Origin: Salinibacterium sp. SWN248 | GTDB lineage: Bacteria > Actinomycetota > Actinomycetes > Actinomycetales > Microbacteriaceae | DNA: 64,000 bases | Assembly: GCF_015864575.1 (NCBI RefSeq) | Contig: NZ_JADYWW010000002.1 | Coordinates: forward strand, 1-64,000 | Direction: 5' to 3' | In this document: one piece after another, positions 1 to 9,419 of the stretch | Layout of the letters: the number at the start of each line of letters is the position of its first letter | Position numbering within the stretch: position 1 is the stretch's first letter | Made by a program: the position numbers and the translations under genes | The notes under the pieces: generated by a model | What the model was told of the DNA's origin: nothing | Database searches by the model: none | Seen by the model: only the letters and a program-made list of their open reading frames with translations

Positions 1-312
1 CGACCCAAACCTAAAAGATTTCGGAGGATGGTGGCCCCCACTTGAGGCCGGAAACCTAGCAGCAGAACTGCCCGGGACTTCCGCACCTTTGGGGTGACAA
101 GAGGAAACATTACGTGCATTTTGCCCCCCTCGCCAACACCGCCCACATCCCGGGCGCGTCGCACCGTTGCACCCCCCCGAAACATGGGGATGTGCACCAC
201 TCACCAACCTCGTTCGCCGCGCCCTGATGCACAGGCCCTCGCCACATCCGACTCTCTCCACCTTTTTCTCGAGCCGCACCCTCGAGACGTGTGCGTACGC
301 AAAGATGGTTTC
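1..312. other. unassigned leader at the window start
   Basis: No gene can be supported here. A plus-strand reading frame is open from a GTG at 94 into the acetyltransferase that follows. The peptide it would add is rich in Pro, Arg and Ser, has no acetyltransferase features and reads like non-coding DNA. The end of an upstream gene may lie just outside the window. Confidence 0.4.
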
Positions 313-798
313 GTGCCCAGTTTCACCACACGAGCCGCACGGCTCGACGACGCCAAAGAGCTCGCCGGCGTGCATACGCAGTCCTGGAAAGAGACCTACA
401 CCGGATTGTTTCCTGAACAAGCATGGAGCGATGAAGCGCGGCAGCGACGCGAGGCGATGTGGAACGAGCTTCTCACCGACGCGAACACGACAACCGTGGT
501 GGCTGAAGTTCGCTCCCACATCATCGGATTTGCTCAGGCGCACCATAATCGCGATGAACCCGATCTGCCTTCCGAAGAGCTCGCCATGATCTACGTCCTA
601 GCGAATGCTCACGGCACGGGTGCCGGCCAAGCGTTGATCGATGCAGTGCTGGGGGGCGCAGCCGCAAGCGTCTGGGTGCTTGAACAGAATCCGCGCGCTC
701 GCGCCTTTTATGCCAGAAACCGCTTCATGTACGACGGCACCGTTCGCGAAATGGATTTCAATCCGAACATCCGCGAACTCCGACTCGCTCGTTCATAG
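313..798 (+). CDS. GNAT family N-acetyltransferase
   Basis: Predicted acetyl-CoA-dependent N-acetyltransferase of about 161 residues, substrate unknown. The typical GNAT opening (FTTRAARLDDAKELAGVH) begins right after the chosen GTG at 313. The acetyl-CoA-binding segment is HGTGAGQALIDAV, and the usual C-terminal part follows (LEQNPRARAFYARNRF). GTG codons at 289 and 94 are in frame, but the sequence they add is Pro/Arg-rich and unlike the family, so 313 is preferred. No clear ribosome binding site is visible. It stands alone upstream of the gal operon on the same strand, with a 126-bp gap that contains an inverted repeat. The family is clear and the start is uncertain. Confidence 0.8.
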   Translation: MPSFTTRAARLDDAKELAGVHTQSWKETYTGLFPEQAWSDEARQRREAMWNELLTDANTTTVVAEVRSHIIGFAQAHHNRDEPDLPSEELAMIYVLANAHGTGAGQALIDAVLGGAAASVWVLEQNPRARAFYARNRFMYDGTVREMDFNPNIRELRLARS

Positions 799-843
799 CG
801 AAGACACTCCCCCGCGGACCTCGTGGCGACTAGACGCAACACG

Positions 844-862
844 CCAATAATCATATTATTGG
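844..862. promoter_or_regulatory. 19-bp inverted repeat, putative gal operator
   Basis: Perfect 8-bp arms CCAATAAT / ATTATTGG around a CAT centre, 62 bp before the galE start codon. There is no T-run, so a terminator is unlikely. The right arm overlaps a possible -35 (TTGGAC, 859-864), so a repressor bound here would block transcription of galETK. No regulator gene lies next to it, and the binding protein is unknown. Confidence 0.5.
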
Positions 863-924
863 ACAATCACAGGGTGTAGAGCTGCATTCGCGGCCCCACC
901 GCTGCTTCAACGCAAGGGACTGCA

Positions 925-1917
925 ATGACTTGGATGGTAACGGGCGGCGCCGGCTATATCGGCGCCCACGTAGCTCGCGCGCTACTGAATTCCGGAATGA
1001 AAACAGTGATCGTTGATGACCTCTCCAGTGGGTTCACGCGATTCATTCCGCAGGACGCCGTATTCGTGCAGGCCGACATCCGAAACAAGAATGCACTCAT
1101 CGAAACGATGGCTGCCCACGACGTAACCGGCGTCATCCACGTTGCTGGCTACAAGTACGCCGGCGTCTCCGTGCAGCGGCCGCTCCACACGTACGCACAG
1201 AATGTCACCGGCACACTCGCATTGCTCGAAGCAATGCAGGAATCGAAGATCGACCAAATCGTGTTCTCCTCGAGTGCCGCCGTGTACGGGACACCGGATG
1301 TCGATCTGGTGACCGAAGACACCGCGAAAGATCCCCTCTCCCCCTACGGAGAATCAAAATTGATCGGCGAATGGCTATTGCGCGACGAAGCCGTTGCCAC
1401 TGGACTGCGGCACACCTCGCTTCGCTACTTCAACGTCGTCGGTTCCGGCGACCCCGTTGTCTACGATACGAGCCCCCATAATCTGTTCCCCCTTGTCTTC
1501 GAAGCACTCGTCGCCGGAAAAACACCGCGGATCAACGGCACCGACTACCCCACGCCCGACGGCACCAACGTGCGCGACTACGTACACGTTGCCGACATCG
1601 CCGCCGCCCACGTCGCTGCCGCCCGCCGGCTTGACGCTCATGAAGAAATCGAGCCTGCCTACAACCTCGGCAGCGGAAACGGACTCTCCGTCGCAGAGAT
1701 CATGACCGCTATCTCGACCGTCACCGGAATCGACTTCACCCCGGAGATCGCACCGCGTCGGCCCGGCGACCCGCCCCGCATCGTTGCTAATGGTGACCTT
1801 GCCGCCCGCGACCTCGACTGGAAAATGCGGCACACCGCAGAAGAAATGGTTCGAAGCGCTTGGGATGCTCGCCTTCGCGCCGACAATGACAGCGCTACCC
1901 AGGGAAGTGCAGAATGA
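925..1917 (+). CDS. galE: UDP-glucose 4-epimerase
   Basis: Interconverts UDP-galactose and UDP-glucose in the Leloir pathway; cytoplasmic and NAD-dependent. The 330-residue protein is a full-length extended short-chain dehydrogenase. The N-terminal Rossmann motif is TGGAGYIG (residues 6-13), a Ser-rich catalytic segment reads FSSSAAVYG, and the catalytic Tyr-Lys pair is YGESK. The ATG at 925 follows an AAGGGA ribosome binding site. It is the first gene of galE-galT-galK, and its stop overlaps the galT start as ATGA, so the genes are translationally coupled. The inverted repeat at 844-862 is the likely control point. Confidence 0.95.
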   Translation: MTWMVTGGAGYIGAHVARALLNSGMKTVIVDDLSSGFTRFIPQDAVFVQADIRNKNALIETMAAHDVTGVIHVAGYKYAGVSVQRPLHTYAQNVTGTLALLEAMQESKIDQIVFSSSAAVYGTPDVDLVTEDTAKDPLSPYGESKLIGEWLLRDEAVATGLRHTSLRYFNVVGSGDPVVYDTSPHNLFPLVFEALVAGKTPRINGTDYPTPDGTNVRDYVHVADIAAAHVAAARRLDAHEEIEPAYNLGSGNGLSVAEIMTAISTVTGIDFTPEIAPRRPGDPPRIVANGDLAARDLDWKMRHTAEEMVRSAWDARLRADNDSATQGSAE

Positions 1918-3023
1918 CTTCGAAGATCATCAAACGACCGACAACTCTCGCCGATGGTCGCGAGCTCATCTACTTCGATGACGCCGACACCACGTTGGGC
2001 GAGGAGCGATCGGTCGACAGCCGGGTGCTCGACCCTCGACCGGCTACCGCGACGATGCGACAAGACATCCTCACGGGAGAATGGGTCTCCGTGGCCGCGG
2101 CCCGACAGAATCGAGTCTTCCTCCCGCCCGCAGATCAAGACCCGCTGGCGCCACAAACTCCCCAGAATCCGTCAGAGGTTCCCGCACTCTACGACGTAGC
2201 GGTCTTTGAAAACCGTTCGCCATCATTCGGGCCAGACCTCGCCGGAAGCGACAACAGCCCGACCGGGCTCGACGACCTTGCCGACCTCGACCTCGGCCGC
2301 ACCCGCAGCTCCATCGGGCGTTGTGAAGTGGTGTGCTTCAGCCCCGACCACGAAGGATCGTTCGGCACTCAAACCCCGAGCCGTGCTCGCACCGTGATTG
2401 AAGCGTGGGCGGATCGGACCGAGGCGCTCTCGGCGCTCGACGGCGTGCAGCAGGTTTTCCCCTTCGAGAACCGCGGAGAAGCGATCGGCGTGACACTGCT
2501 TCACCCACACGGGCAGATCTACTCGTACCCGTACATCACACCCAAAACACAGCGCACTCTGGATGCGATTGATCGCACCAGCCCCGACATGTTTCAGCGC
2601 ATCCTCGACTTCGAACGCGCGGGCGACCGCGTCGTGCTGAGCGGAGAGCATTGGACCGCTTTCGTGCCGTTTGCGGCACGCTGGCCCATCGAAGTGCACA
2701 TGCTGCCGCACCGCCAGATTCCTGACTTCGCTGCAACATCCACTGAAGAACGCGACGAACTCTCCACGATGTATCTGAAACTGCTCCGGGGAATCGATGC
2801 GATCTATGACACCCCTACGCCCTACATCGCGGCGTGGCATCAGGCACCCGTGAACCGTGCGCGCGATACCTTCCGCCTGCACCTCCAACTGACCTCGCCT
2901 CGTCGCGCGGCAGACAAATTGAAGTACCTTGCCGGATCCGAATCGGCGATGGGCGCCTGGATCGCTGACGTCACTCCAGAAGCCGCAGCCGAGAACATCC
3001 GAAAGGCAATCGAACAAGCATGA
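1914..3023 (+). CDS. galT: galactose-1-phosphate uridylyltransferase
   Basis: Transfers UMP from UDP-glucose to galactose-1-phosphate, giving UDP-galactose and glucose-1-phosphate. At 369 residues it is close to the usual GalT length. The HIT-like active site is seen as HPHGQIYSYPY (His-Pro-His), followed by the C-terminal half with HWTAFVPFAARWPIEVHMLP. Early segments such as RQDILTGEWVSVAAARQNR are also typical. Its ATG overlaps the galE stop and its own stop overlaps the galK ATG, both as ATGA, so the three Leloir enzymes form one tight operon. Confidence 0.95.
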   Translation: MTSKIIKRPTTLADGRELIYFDDADTTLGEERSVDSRVLDPRPATATMRQDILTGEWVSVAAARQNRVFLPPADQDPLAPQTPQNPSEVPALYDVAVFENRSPSFGPDLAGSDNSPTGLDDLADLDLGRTRSSIGRCEVVCFSPDHEGSFGTQTPSRARTVIEAWADRTEALSALDGVQQVFPFENRGEAIGVTLLHPHGQIYSYPYITPKTQRTLDAIDRTSPDMFQRILDFERAGDRVVLSGEHWTAFVPFAARWPIEVHMLPHRQIPDFAATSTEERDELSTMYLKLLRGIDAIYDTPTPYIAAWHQAPVNRARDTFRLHLQLTSPRRAADKLKYLAGSESAMGAWIADVTPEAAAENIRKAIEQA

Positions 3024-4198
3024 GCGACACAGTGCAGCAGCTACGCAGACAATTCAGTGAATCAACCGGACACAATCCGGATGGCGTCTGGTCAGCACCG
3101 GGCCGCGTCAACCTCATCGGCGAACACACCGACTACAACGAAGGCTTTGTGCTGCCGTTCGCTATCGATCGCCGCACCCGCGCTGCCGTTGGGCTGCGCG
3201 CCGACGGCGTCATCCGCGTCACCAGCACGTTCGATGCCACGTCAGTTGAGGTTCCGCTTTCTGGACTCGACGCAGCGCGTTCCGCGGGAGAAATCGTCGG
3301 CTGGAGCGCGTATCCACTCGGCGTCGCGTGGGCCCTCGGCCAGCACGGCGCAGACCTGAACGGTGTGCCGGGCGTCGATATCCTCATCGACTCCACCGTG
3401 CCCGTCGGCGCAGGCCTGTCGTCGTCGGCCGCAATTGAAAGCTCCGTAGCCTTAGCCCTCAACGACCTGTGGAAGCTCAGATTCTCGCGCGAGCAACTGG
3501 CGAAGGTAGGGCAGCTCGCCGAAAACGAAGTCGTCGGTGCCCCCACCGGAATCATGGACCAGTCTGCGTCTCTCTTGGGCGCTACAGATTCAGCAGTGTT
3601 TCTCGACTGCCGCTCCCTTGATGTCGAGGTCGTACCGCTCGGACTTGCTCCAGCGGAATTGAGCATTCTCGTGATGGACACACGCGTCTCGCACTCTCAC
3701 GCCACCGGCGGCTACTCCGAACGCCGTGCATCCTGCGAAGCTGGCGCTGCCGCCCTGGGCGCTTCGTCGTTGCGCGACGTGAGCGTCGCCGATCTGGAAC
3801 GCGCTCAAGAAATTCTTGACGATGTGACGTTCCGCCGAGTCCGTCACGTGGTCACCGAAAATCAGCGCGTGCTGGACACCGTTCGCGCCCTCAATGAAGA
3901 AGGCCCGCTCGCCATCGGTGCGCTGCTTGATGCCTCGCACGTGTCGATGCGCGACGACTTCGAAATCTCCATCCCCGAACTCGATCTTGCCGTCGAAACA
4001 GCGCGCGAACACGGCGCGATCGGTGCGCGGATGACCGGAGGAGGCTTCGGCGGCGCAGCAATCGCTCTCGTTCCGCACGCCCGAGTGTCAGAAGTCGAAG
4101 TCGCGGTGAAGGAAGCCTTTGCAGCCCGCGGATTCACCGAACCCATGACATTTACCGTGACTCCCTCACAGGGAGCAGAACGGAACGATGCCAACTAG
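3020..4198 (+). CDS. galK: galactokinase
   Basis: Phosphorylates galactose with ATP to galactose-1-phosphate, the entry step of the Leloir pathway. The 392-residue GHMP kinase carries the galactokinase signature GRVNLIGEHTDYNEGFVLP (about residues 28-46), the ATP-binding motif VPVGAGLSSSAAIE and the C-terminal GHMP motif TGGGFGGAAIAL. All three family motifs look intact. It is the last gene of galETK. Past its stop there is a short imperfect hairpin (about 4202-4216), and then the convergent ssrA gene begins. Confidence 0.95.
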   Translation: MSDTVQQLRRQFSESTGHNPDGVWSAPGRVNLIGEHTDYNEGFVLPFAIDRRTRAAVGLRADGVIRVTSTFDATSVEVPLSGLDAARSAGEIVGWSAYPLGVAWALGQHGADLNGVPGVDILIDSTVPVGAGLSSSAAIESSVALALNDLWKLRFSREQLAKVGQLAENEVVGAPTGIMDQSASLLGATDSAVFLDCRSLDVEVVPLGLAPAELSILVMDTRVSHSHATGGYSERRASCEAGAAALGASSLRDVSVADLERAQEILDDVTFRRVRHVVTENQRVLDTVRALNEEGPLAIGALLDASHVSMRDDFEISIPELDLAVETAREHGAIGARMTGGGFGGAAIALVPHARVSEVEVAVKEAFAARGFTEPMTFTVTPSQGAERNDAN

Positions 4199-4235
4199 GC
4201 AGAGTTTCTGAAACTCACAACGCGACAACGACCGG

Positions 4236-4610
4236 TGGTGGAGATGGGGGGAATTGAACCCCCGTCCACTGCTGTAATTCTGTGCCTTCTACGGGTGTAT
4301 CTTGTGCAGACGTTCTACTCGGCTTTGATCTTTGCCACAAGCACCTAGATCAACAAGCCCAGCCAGAGTGCAAGTCCCACGTAGCCCTCAGGCGTAACTA
4401 CGCAGCAATCTCTCTAAATTGCGCCAGAATCCGGGTAGAGAGCATTCCCGGTCTGACGGACTTCTTTAGTGCGCTCGCTTAGGCAGCGAGGGCGAAGTCA
4501 GTGCGCTTTGAATTGGCACTTATAGTTTGCAGTCATCGTTAACGAGATAAGGCTGCATTCTCGACCCGCTTCTCACAGTTTTGCAGGCAATGTCGAAACC
4601 GATCATCCCC
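4236..4610 (-). ncRNA. ssrA: transfer-messenger RNA (tmRNA)
   Basis: One-piece tmRNA of about 375 nt on the minus strand. The 5' end GGGGAUG pairs with CAUCUCC just before the encoded ACCA, forming the tRNA-like acceptor stem. The T-arm GGGGGTTCAATTCCCCC lies near the 3' end. The tag reading frame lies at 4479-4517 and gives ANSKRTDFALAA followed by TAA, a degradation tag ending in the canonical LAA. It works with SmpB, encoded 1.2 kb away, to rescue stalled ribosomes. Confidence 0.97.
4479..4517 (-). other. tmRNA tag-peptide reading frame
   Basis: Twelve codons plus stop inside ssrA, resuming at GCC (4515-4517) and ending at TAA (4479-4481). The peptide ANSKRTDFALAA has the actinobacterial form of the tag and the terminal ALAA recognised by ClpXP-type proteases. 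Confidence 0.93.
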
Positions 4611-4647
4611 CTGTGTGGGTCGTTGTCGCGCTGTGGAGTTATCAATT

Positions 4648-4668
4648 GCTACCTAATGAACAGGTAGC
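4648..4668. repeat. 21-bp inverted repeat upstream of ssrA
   Basis: Arms GCTACCT / AGGTAGC with a 7-nt spacer, between the divergent ssrA and glutaredoxin-like genes. On the minus strand it lies in the 5' flank of tmRNA, so it could be a processing hairpin of pre-tmRNA or an operator. Nothing in the sequence decides between these. A second short hairpin (GGCAGC/GCTGCC) is at 4715-4730. Confidence 0.4.
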
Positions 4669-4765
4669 CCTCTAGTGTAGGTCGGATTCGGCGCAGTAGC
4701 CAGCCCTGTACCCAGGCAGCGAACGCTGCCAGCGAACGCAACGCCCGCTTCCAGTATCGGCGAAG

Positions 4766-4771
4766 TAGATT
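4766..4771 (+). promoter_or_regulatory. -10 box of a leaderless promoter (glutaredoxin-like gene)
   Basis: TAGATT lies exactly 6 nt before the ATG at 4778, so transcription would start at or next to the start codon. No ribosome binding site is present. The same spacing recurs at several other genes in the window. Confidence 0.55.
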
Positions 4772-4777
4772 TGGTTC

Positions 4778-5050
4778 ATGACCGATACAACTCAAGCCTC
4801 ACCCGCCAAAATCACTATGTTTGGCGCAGACTGGTGCCGCGACTGCGTGCGCTCCGAAGCACTCCTCAACTCGTTGAACATTGACTGGGAAAAAGTCGAT
4901 GTAGAGAAAGATCCCACGGCAGCAGATCGCGCCCACGCCATCAGCGGCCGCCTCAACATTCCTGTCGTGCACTTCACTGACGGAACCTTCCAAGTGGAGC
5001 CCAGCGACAAGGAGCTGAAGGCCAAGCTCGAAGAACTCGGCGCCATCTAA
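4778..5050 (+). CDS. glutaredoxin-like (mycoredoxin-type) thiol-disulfide protein
   Basis: Small cytoplasmic redox protein of 90 residues with one thioredoxin-fold domain. The active site is ADWCRDCVRS, a CxxC motif at about residues 18-21. The cis-Pro segment is seen as NIPVVHFTDG, and the C-terminal helix is acidic. In Actinobacteria such proteins reduce mycothiol mixed disulfides; that role is inferred from the family and not from a diagnostic residue. It probably has a leaderless mRNA. The SIMPL-domain gene follows after 2 nt and is likely co-transcribed. It could equally serve as a general thioredoxin-like reductase. Confidence 0.8.
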   Translation: MTDTTQASPAKITMFGADWCRDCVRSEALLNSLNIDWEKVDVEKDPTAADRAHAISGRLNIPVVHFTDGTFQVEPSDKELKAKLEELGAI

Positions 5051-5052
5051 CA

Positions 5053-5724
5053 ATGTCCCTCGTCATCACTGTTCGAGGCGAGCATGAATCGTGGCACCCT
5101 GCCGAACGCGGCATCGTGCATCTGGCGGTATCGATAGACGGTCCCGACCGGAGTGAGGTCTTCGATGCTGCACTGCAGTCGTCGAGTCGGGTGCATGCCC
5201 TCCTCGCCAAGCTCGCCTCGAACGATGGTGCAATTACGCGGTGGTCATCTGACACCGTGCGCGTCACCTCCCAACGGCCGTGGAACAACGCCGGCCAACA
5301 ACTGCCGCTCGTGCACTCCGCCGCGATCGACTACATCGCGCGGTTCAAGGACTTTGACGCGCTCGCACTCTTCATCGAATACGTCAGTGCGGTCGACAAC
5401 ACTGCGGTGAAGTATGTCGAGTGGGAACTCACCGAAGAATCCACTCGCGCCGCACACGCACACACCCGACGCCTCGCCGTTACGGATGCCCTCACCAAGG
5501 CACACGAGTACGCAGCGAGTGTGGGGCTCACCGAGGTAACCGCTCTCGCGATTGCCGATCCAGGGATGCTCGACCACGTCGGCCCCGCAGGCGATCACGA
5601 TCCTTTTGCCGGCGCTGCGGCCATGCGGATGTCAGGTGCGCCCTCGGACGGCGCCCAGCTGACGCTCAACCCCGAGAAGATCGCGATCTCGGCACGCGTC
5701 GAGGCGCGGTTCAGCGCACGCTAA
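5053..5724 (+). CDS. SIMPL (DUF541) domain protein
   Basis: Protein of 223 residues matching the SIMPL/DUF541 family. It opens with VITVRGEHESWHPAERGIVHLAVS, has a central segment around VKYVEWELTEEST, and a helical stretch RLAVTDALTKAHEYAASVGLTEV, the usual order in the family. No signal peptide or membrane segment is seen, although many family members are exported. The molecular role is not known. The start is 2 nt after the stop of the glutaredoxin-like gene, so translation is probably coupled. It converges with smpB. Confidence 0.75.
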   Translation: MSLVITVRGEHESWHPAERGIVHLAVSIDGPDRSEVFDAALQSSSRVHALLAKLASNDGAITRWSSDTVRVTSQRPWNNAGQQLPLVHSAAIDYIARFKDFDALALFIEYVSAVDNTAVKYVEWELTEESTRAAHAHTRRLAVTDALTKAHEYAASVGLTEVTALAIADPGMLDHVGPAGDHDPFAGAAAMRMSGAPSDGAQLTLNPEKIAISARVEARFSAR

Positions 5725-5770
5725 CGAGCGCGGAAACGAGTACAGAGACGAGTACGGAAACGAAGTTCCG

Positions 5771-6250
5771 CTACTCCCCCATGTTTTTGCGGGCCGAAAT
5801 TGCCCGGTCTGATTCGCGCTTATCCTGGCGCTCACGCAACGTCTGACGCTTGTCATACTCGCGCTTACCCTTGGCCACTGCGAGCTCAACTTTGGCGCGG
5901 CCATCCAAGAAGTAGATCGACAGCGGAACGAGCGTGTAGCCGCCCTGCTTGATCTTGTTGTGAATCTTCAGGATCTGCTCTTTATGCAGCAACATTTTGC
6001 GCTTGCGACGCGGAGGATGATTGTTCCAGGACCCTTGGAAGAACTCAGGAATATGCACGGCATCCAACCAAGCCTCAGCATGGTCGTCGATGTAGCCGTA
6101 GCCATCGATCAGACTGGCTCGCCCTAACCGCAGAGACTTGACCTCAGTACCCGACAGCACAAGACCAGCCTCAAAGGTGTCTTCAATGCTGTAGTCGTGG
6201 CGCGCCTTACGGTTGCTGGCAACAACCTTTCGGTCACCTTCCTTGGGCAT
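5771..6250 (-). CDS. smpB: SsrA-binding protein
   Basis: Binds tmRNA and delivers it to stalled ribosomes for trans-translation. It is 159 residues, the normal length. Diagnostic segments are KVVASNRKARHDYSIEDTFEAG near the N-terminus, LSGTEVKSLRLGRASL, the central RKRKMLLHKEQI, and the basic tail KGKREYDKRQTLRERQ that becomes helical in the mRNA channel. The ATG follows AGAGAAG. It is the last gene of prfB-ftsE-ftsX-smpB, and its RNA partner ssrA is encoded nearby on the same strand. Confidence 0.96.
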   Translation of the reverse strand: MPKEGDRKVVASNRKARHDYSIEDTFEAGLVLSGTEVKSLRLGRASLIDGYGYIDDHAEAWLDAVHIPEFFQGSWNNHPPRRKRKMLLHKEQILKIHNKIKQGGYTLVPLSIYFLDGRAKVELAVAKGKREYDKRQTLRERQDKRESDRAISARKNMGE

Positions 6251-6344
6251 GGTTCACTTCTCTCTTCGATACGTTGGATGCTGCAATGCTACGGCGGATG
6301 CCGACAGTGCAGCAGACGAGTTTAGCGCGAGAGTGGCCCGGCGA

Positions 6345-7262
6345 CTACACCTTGAGATAACGACTGATCGCGACGCCGGCGGATACCGCAGCAAGCGCGG
6401 CGCCGGAGACGATGAGAATGGGCACGACGAGCAGCGCCTCTTCCATTCCGAGCAGGCTTGTATTGAGGGGAAGCGTTGACGCCAGATAGCCGCGAACGAA
6501 GAACTGCACGATCGCGACAATCGCACCGCCTGCGAGGACTGACCCGATCAATGAGGCGAAAACACCCTCAAGGATGAATGGCGTCTGGATGAATCTGTTA
6601 GACGCACCCACGAGTCTCATAATGCCGAGCTCTCGCCGTCGAGAGAACGCGCTCAGCCGGATGGTCGTGGCAATCAGCAGCACCGCAGCGACCAGCATCA
6701 GACCAGCGACCCCAATCGCGGTATAACTAGCGGCATTCAGAATGGCAAAAATCGGTTCCAGATAGGCCCGCTGATCTTCGACACTCTCAACTCCCGCAAG
6801 CCCAGACAGACTCTCGATGAGTACATCCGCCTGCTCGGGATCGACGAGGTTCACCCGGAAGCTCTCGTTCAACGACTCCGGGGTAATGATGCCCTCAAAC
6901 GTCGTGTCAGCGAACTGTTCCTTGAAGTTTTCGTAGGCCTGCTCGTGCGTCTCGAACTCGACCTCGTTGATGTACGGCGCGAGAGTCGGCGAATCGAGCT
7001 GTTGCTGCACCGACGCGATCTGATCTTCAGTCGCCTCAGCCAGGGTGCAATTGCCGGTCGTATCGATCTCGGTGCACATGTAGACCGCCACTTGCGCACG
7101 GTCGTACCAGTAGCCCTTCATCTGCCCGATTTGCATCTGCAGAAGAATGGATGCGCCCACGAACGTGAGCGAGATAAAGGTCACCAGAACGACGGAGACC
7201 ACCATCGAGAGGTTGCGGCGCAGTCCGCTGCCGACCTCTCCTAAGATCAGTCCGAGCCTCAT
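6345..7262 (-). CDS. ftsX: cell division protein FtsX
   Basis: Membrane subunit of the FtsEX ABC-type complex, which controls peptidoglycan hydrolases at the septum. It has 305 residues: one N-terminal transmembrane helix (about 20-42), an extracytoplasmic domain with two cysteines ([10 protein letters not shown]) suited to a disulfide, then three C-terminal membrane helices. The FtsX pattern [18 protein letters not shown] precedes the last pair of helices. The ATG overlaps the ftsE stop as ATGA. Confidence 0.95.
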   Translation of the reverse strand: MRLGLILGEVGSGLRRNLSMVVSVVLVTFISLTFVGASILLQMQIGQMKGYWYDRAQVAVYMCTEIDTTGNCTLAEATEDQIASVQQQLDSPTLAPYINEVEFETHEQAYENFKEQFADTTFEGIITPESLNESFRVNLVDPEQADVLIESLSGLAGVESVEDQRAYLEPIFAILNAASYTAIGVAGLMLVAAVLLIATTIRLSAFSRRRELGIMRLVGASNRFIQTPFILEGVFASLIGSVLAGGAIVAIVQFFVRGYLASTLPLNTSLLGMEEALLVVPILIVSGAALAAVSAGVAISRYLKV

Positions 7263-8074
7263 GCGTCGAGCCCCTCGCCCTGAGATGACGGCGAGGTCAT
7301 GGGGCGCGCCGGAGACTGGGTAGCAGTCGGCGCGGCCGACGCAGGCTTGCTTGCCCCCGGATGCGGAATACGCCCCTGAGTGGGAACAGTCTGGGTTTGG
7401 TATCCACCCTGAAGCTCGTCGCGCACAATCTGTCCACCGATAAGTTCAATCACTCGGCGCTTCATCTGGTCGACGATGCCGGCGTCGTGGGTAGCCATCA
7501 GCACGGTCGTGCCGCCAAGGTTGATGCGCTCGAGGAGCGTCATGATTCCCGCAGCAGTAGCGGGGTCAAGGTTTCCGGTCGGCTCATCCGCAAGCATGAT
7601 GGCTGGCTTGTTCACCACAGCGCGAGCGATCGCCACACGCTGCTGCTCACCACCCGAAAGTTCGTGAGGAAAACGATTCGATTTGCCGGCGAGACCGACC
7701 ATCTTGAGAGCATCCGGAACAGCCTCTTGGATGAAACCCCGGCTCTTGCCGATGACCTGTAGCGTGAACGCCACATTGTCGAAGACCGTCTTGTTGGGCA
7801 GCAGGCGGAAGTCTTGGAACACCACACCAAGGTTGCGACGGAAATAGGGCACCTTGCGGCTCGACAGCGTATTCAGGTGCTGACCGAGCACGTGGATGGA
7901 ACCCTTTGTGGGGTTCTCCTCTTTGAGGATCAGCCGCAAAAAGCTCGACTTGCCCGAGCCGGATGCGCCGACCAAGAACACGAACTCACCCTTGAGGATC
8001 TCAAGGTCAACAGAGTTCAGCGCCGGTCGTGTCGTGCCCGGATACGACTTCGAAACAGAATCAAAACGAATCAT
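7259..8074 (-). CDS. ftsE: cell division ATP-binding protein FtsE
   Basis: ATPase subunit of FtsEX. The start is set at the ATG of [13 protein letters not shown] (8074), because the in-frame extension upstream to 8131 has no family character. Walker A is GASGSGKSS, the ABC signature is [14 protein letters not shown], and Walker B is [13 protein letters not shown]. At 271 residues it is longer than the roughly 230 typical of FtsE. The excess is a C-terminal tail rich in Pro, Ser, Ala and Gln after about residue 225, as in other actinobacterial FtsE. It is coupled to ftsX by an ATGA overlap. Confidence 0.94.
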   Translation of the reverse strand: MIRFDSVSKSYPGTTRPALNSVDLEILKGEFVFLVGASGSGKSSFLRLILKEENPTKGSIHVLGQHLNTLSSRKVPYFRRNLGVVFQDFRLLPNKTVFDNVAFTLQVIGKSRGFIQEAVPDALKMVGLAGKSNRFPHELSGGEQQRVAIARAVVNKPAIMLADEPTGNLDPATAAGIMTLLERINLGGTTVLMATHDAGIVDQMKRRVIELIGGQIVRDELQGGYQTQTVPTQGRIPHPGASKPASAAPTATQSPARPMTSPSSQGEGLDA

Positions 8075-8214
8075 TTGGAGCCAGCCTAAGGAGCCGTGCC
8101 CGAGAACTCGGCAGCGACGCACCGCTGGCACGTACTCACAGGGTGGCCCAGTTCAGGGCACACCGGCACCGGAGGACGGAACAGTGGCGCCCCGGGTAGA
8201 CCGGGCGGTCGTGG

Positions 8215-9321
8215 TTATTCGATGGTGCGCTTGCGCCACTTGATTCCGGCCGAGATGAAACCGTCAAGGTCACCGTCGAACACATTCGAAGGATTGTTGA
8301 CCTCAAACTCCGTGCGGAGGTCTTTCACCATTTGATAGGGCGCCAAAACGTAGCTGCGCATCTGATCGCCCCAGCTCGCCGTAATGACACCCGCGATTTC
8401 CTTCTTGGTGGCCGCTTCTTGCTCACGCTGCAGCAGCAACAGCCGCGACTGCAACACCCGCATTGCGGCAGCACGGTTCTGAATCTGGCTCTTCTCGTTC
8501 TGACAACTCACCACAATTCCCGTGGGCAAGTGAGTGATGCGCACCGCGGAGTCCGTCGTGTTAACCGACTGGCCGCCGGGGCCGGAAGACCGGAAGACAT
8601 CGACACGGATGTCGTTCTCGGGAACTTCGACAACATCCGTCGTCTCGATAAGGGGAACAACTTCGACCGCGGCAAAACTCGTCTGGCGCTTGCCTGCTGA
8701 GTTGAATGGGCTCATGCGAACGAGACGGTGCGTACCAGCCTCGACACTGAGCGTTCCGAAAGCGAAGGGAGCGTCGACCTCGAACGTGGCCGACTTGATG
8801 CCGGCTTCTTCGGCATAGCTCGTGTCGAGCACGCGTGTGGGATACGAGTGCTGCTCGGCGTACCGCAGGTACATGCGCAACAGCATTTCGGCGAAATCGG
8901 CGGCGTCGACGCCACCGGCTCCCGCGCGAATGGTGATGACAGCGGGTCGCTGATCAAACTCACCGTTGAGAAGGGTTTGCACCTCAAGGTCGCCCAAAGT
9001 CTTCTTGATGCCCCTGAGTTCGGTGCGAGCATCCGCCGCTGCCTGATCGTCACTCTCCTCGTTGGCCAACTCGACCATGATCTCGAGATCGTCAAGGCGA
9101 CTCGAAATGGAATTGATCTTGGCCAGCTCGGCCTGACGGTGGCTCAGGTCACTCGTGACCTTTTGCGCCTTATCGGTGTCATCCCACAGATCGGGGGCAC
9201 CAGCCGCCTCACTCAATCGTGCGATCTCCGACGTGAGCCGGTCGGTGTCGACCACCTGGCGAATGTCCGCAAAGGTGGAGCGCAGCGCCGCGATGTCGTC
9301 AGAAAAGTCCAGTTCATCCAT
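8215..9321 (-). CDS. prfB: peptide chain release factor 2
   Basis: Recognises UGA and UAA stop codons and triggers peptide release. The 368-residue protein has the codon-recognition tripeptide SPF (in [10 protein letters not shown]) and the catalytic GGQ loop ([14 protein letters not shown]). The start at [14 protein letters not shown] (9321) is chosen because the upstream in-frame extension lacks family character. There is no internal UGA and no Shine-Dalgarno-like slippery site near codon 25, so the programmed frameshift seen in many bacteria is absent. A TAGTCT box lies about 10 nt upstream of the start, giving a very short leader. First gene of the prfB-ftsE-ftsX-smpB group. Confidence 0.96.
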   Translation of the reverse strand: MDELDFSDDIAALRSTFADIRQVVDTDRLTSEIARLSEAAGAPDLWDDTDKAQKVTSDLSHRQAELAKINSISSRLDDLEIMVELANEESDDQAAADARTELRGIKKTLGDLEVQTLLNGEFDQRPAVITIRAGAGGVDAADFAEMLLRMYLRYAEQHSYPTRVLDTSYAEEAGIKSATFEVDAPFAFGTLSVEAGTHRLVRMSPFNSAGKRQTSFAAVEVVPLIETTDVVEVPENDIRVDVFRSSGPGGQSVNTTDSAVRITHLPTGIVVSCQNEKSQIQNRAAAMRVLQSRLLLLQREQEAATKKEIAGVITASWGDQMRSYVLAPYQMVKDLRTEFEVNNPSNVFDGDLDGFISAGIKWRKRTIE

Positions 9322-9405
9322 GTCACCAACCAGACTACCCGCGAACCCCACGCGACACCTGTTGGCCGAGTACCCGTTCGCGCGCACCCTCTGGCCCGCA
9401 CGACA

Positions 9406-9411
9406 TATTAT
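9406..9411 (+). promoter_or_regulatory. -10 box before the MFS transporter gene
   Basis: TATTAT lies 8 nt before the ATG at 9420, which would leave a leader of only 0-2 nt. There is no recognisable -35 and no ribosome binding site. Confidence 0.45.
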
Positions 9412-9419
9412 GGACGGCG

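Noticed and set aside
4282-4482. 66-codon plus-strand reading frame
   Set aside because: It lies wholly inside ssrA on the opposite strand; the tmRNA structure explains the sequence.
9180-9321. Programmed +1 frameshift in prfB
   Set aside because: Searched the first codons for an in-frame UGA with a Shine-Dalgarno-like sequence; none present, the frame is continuous.
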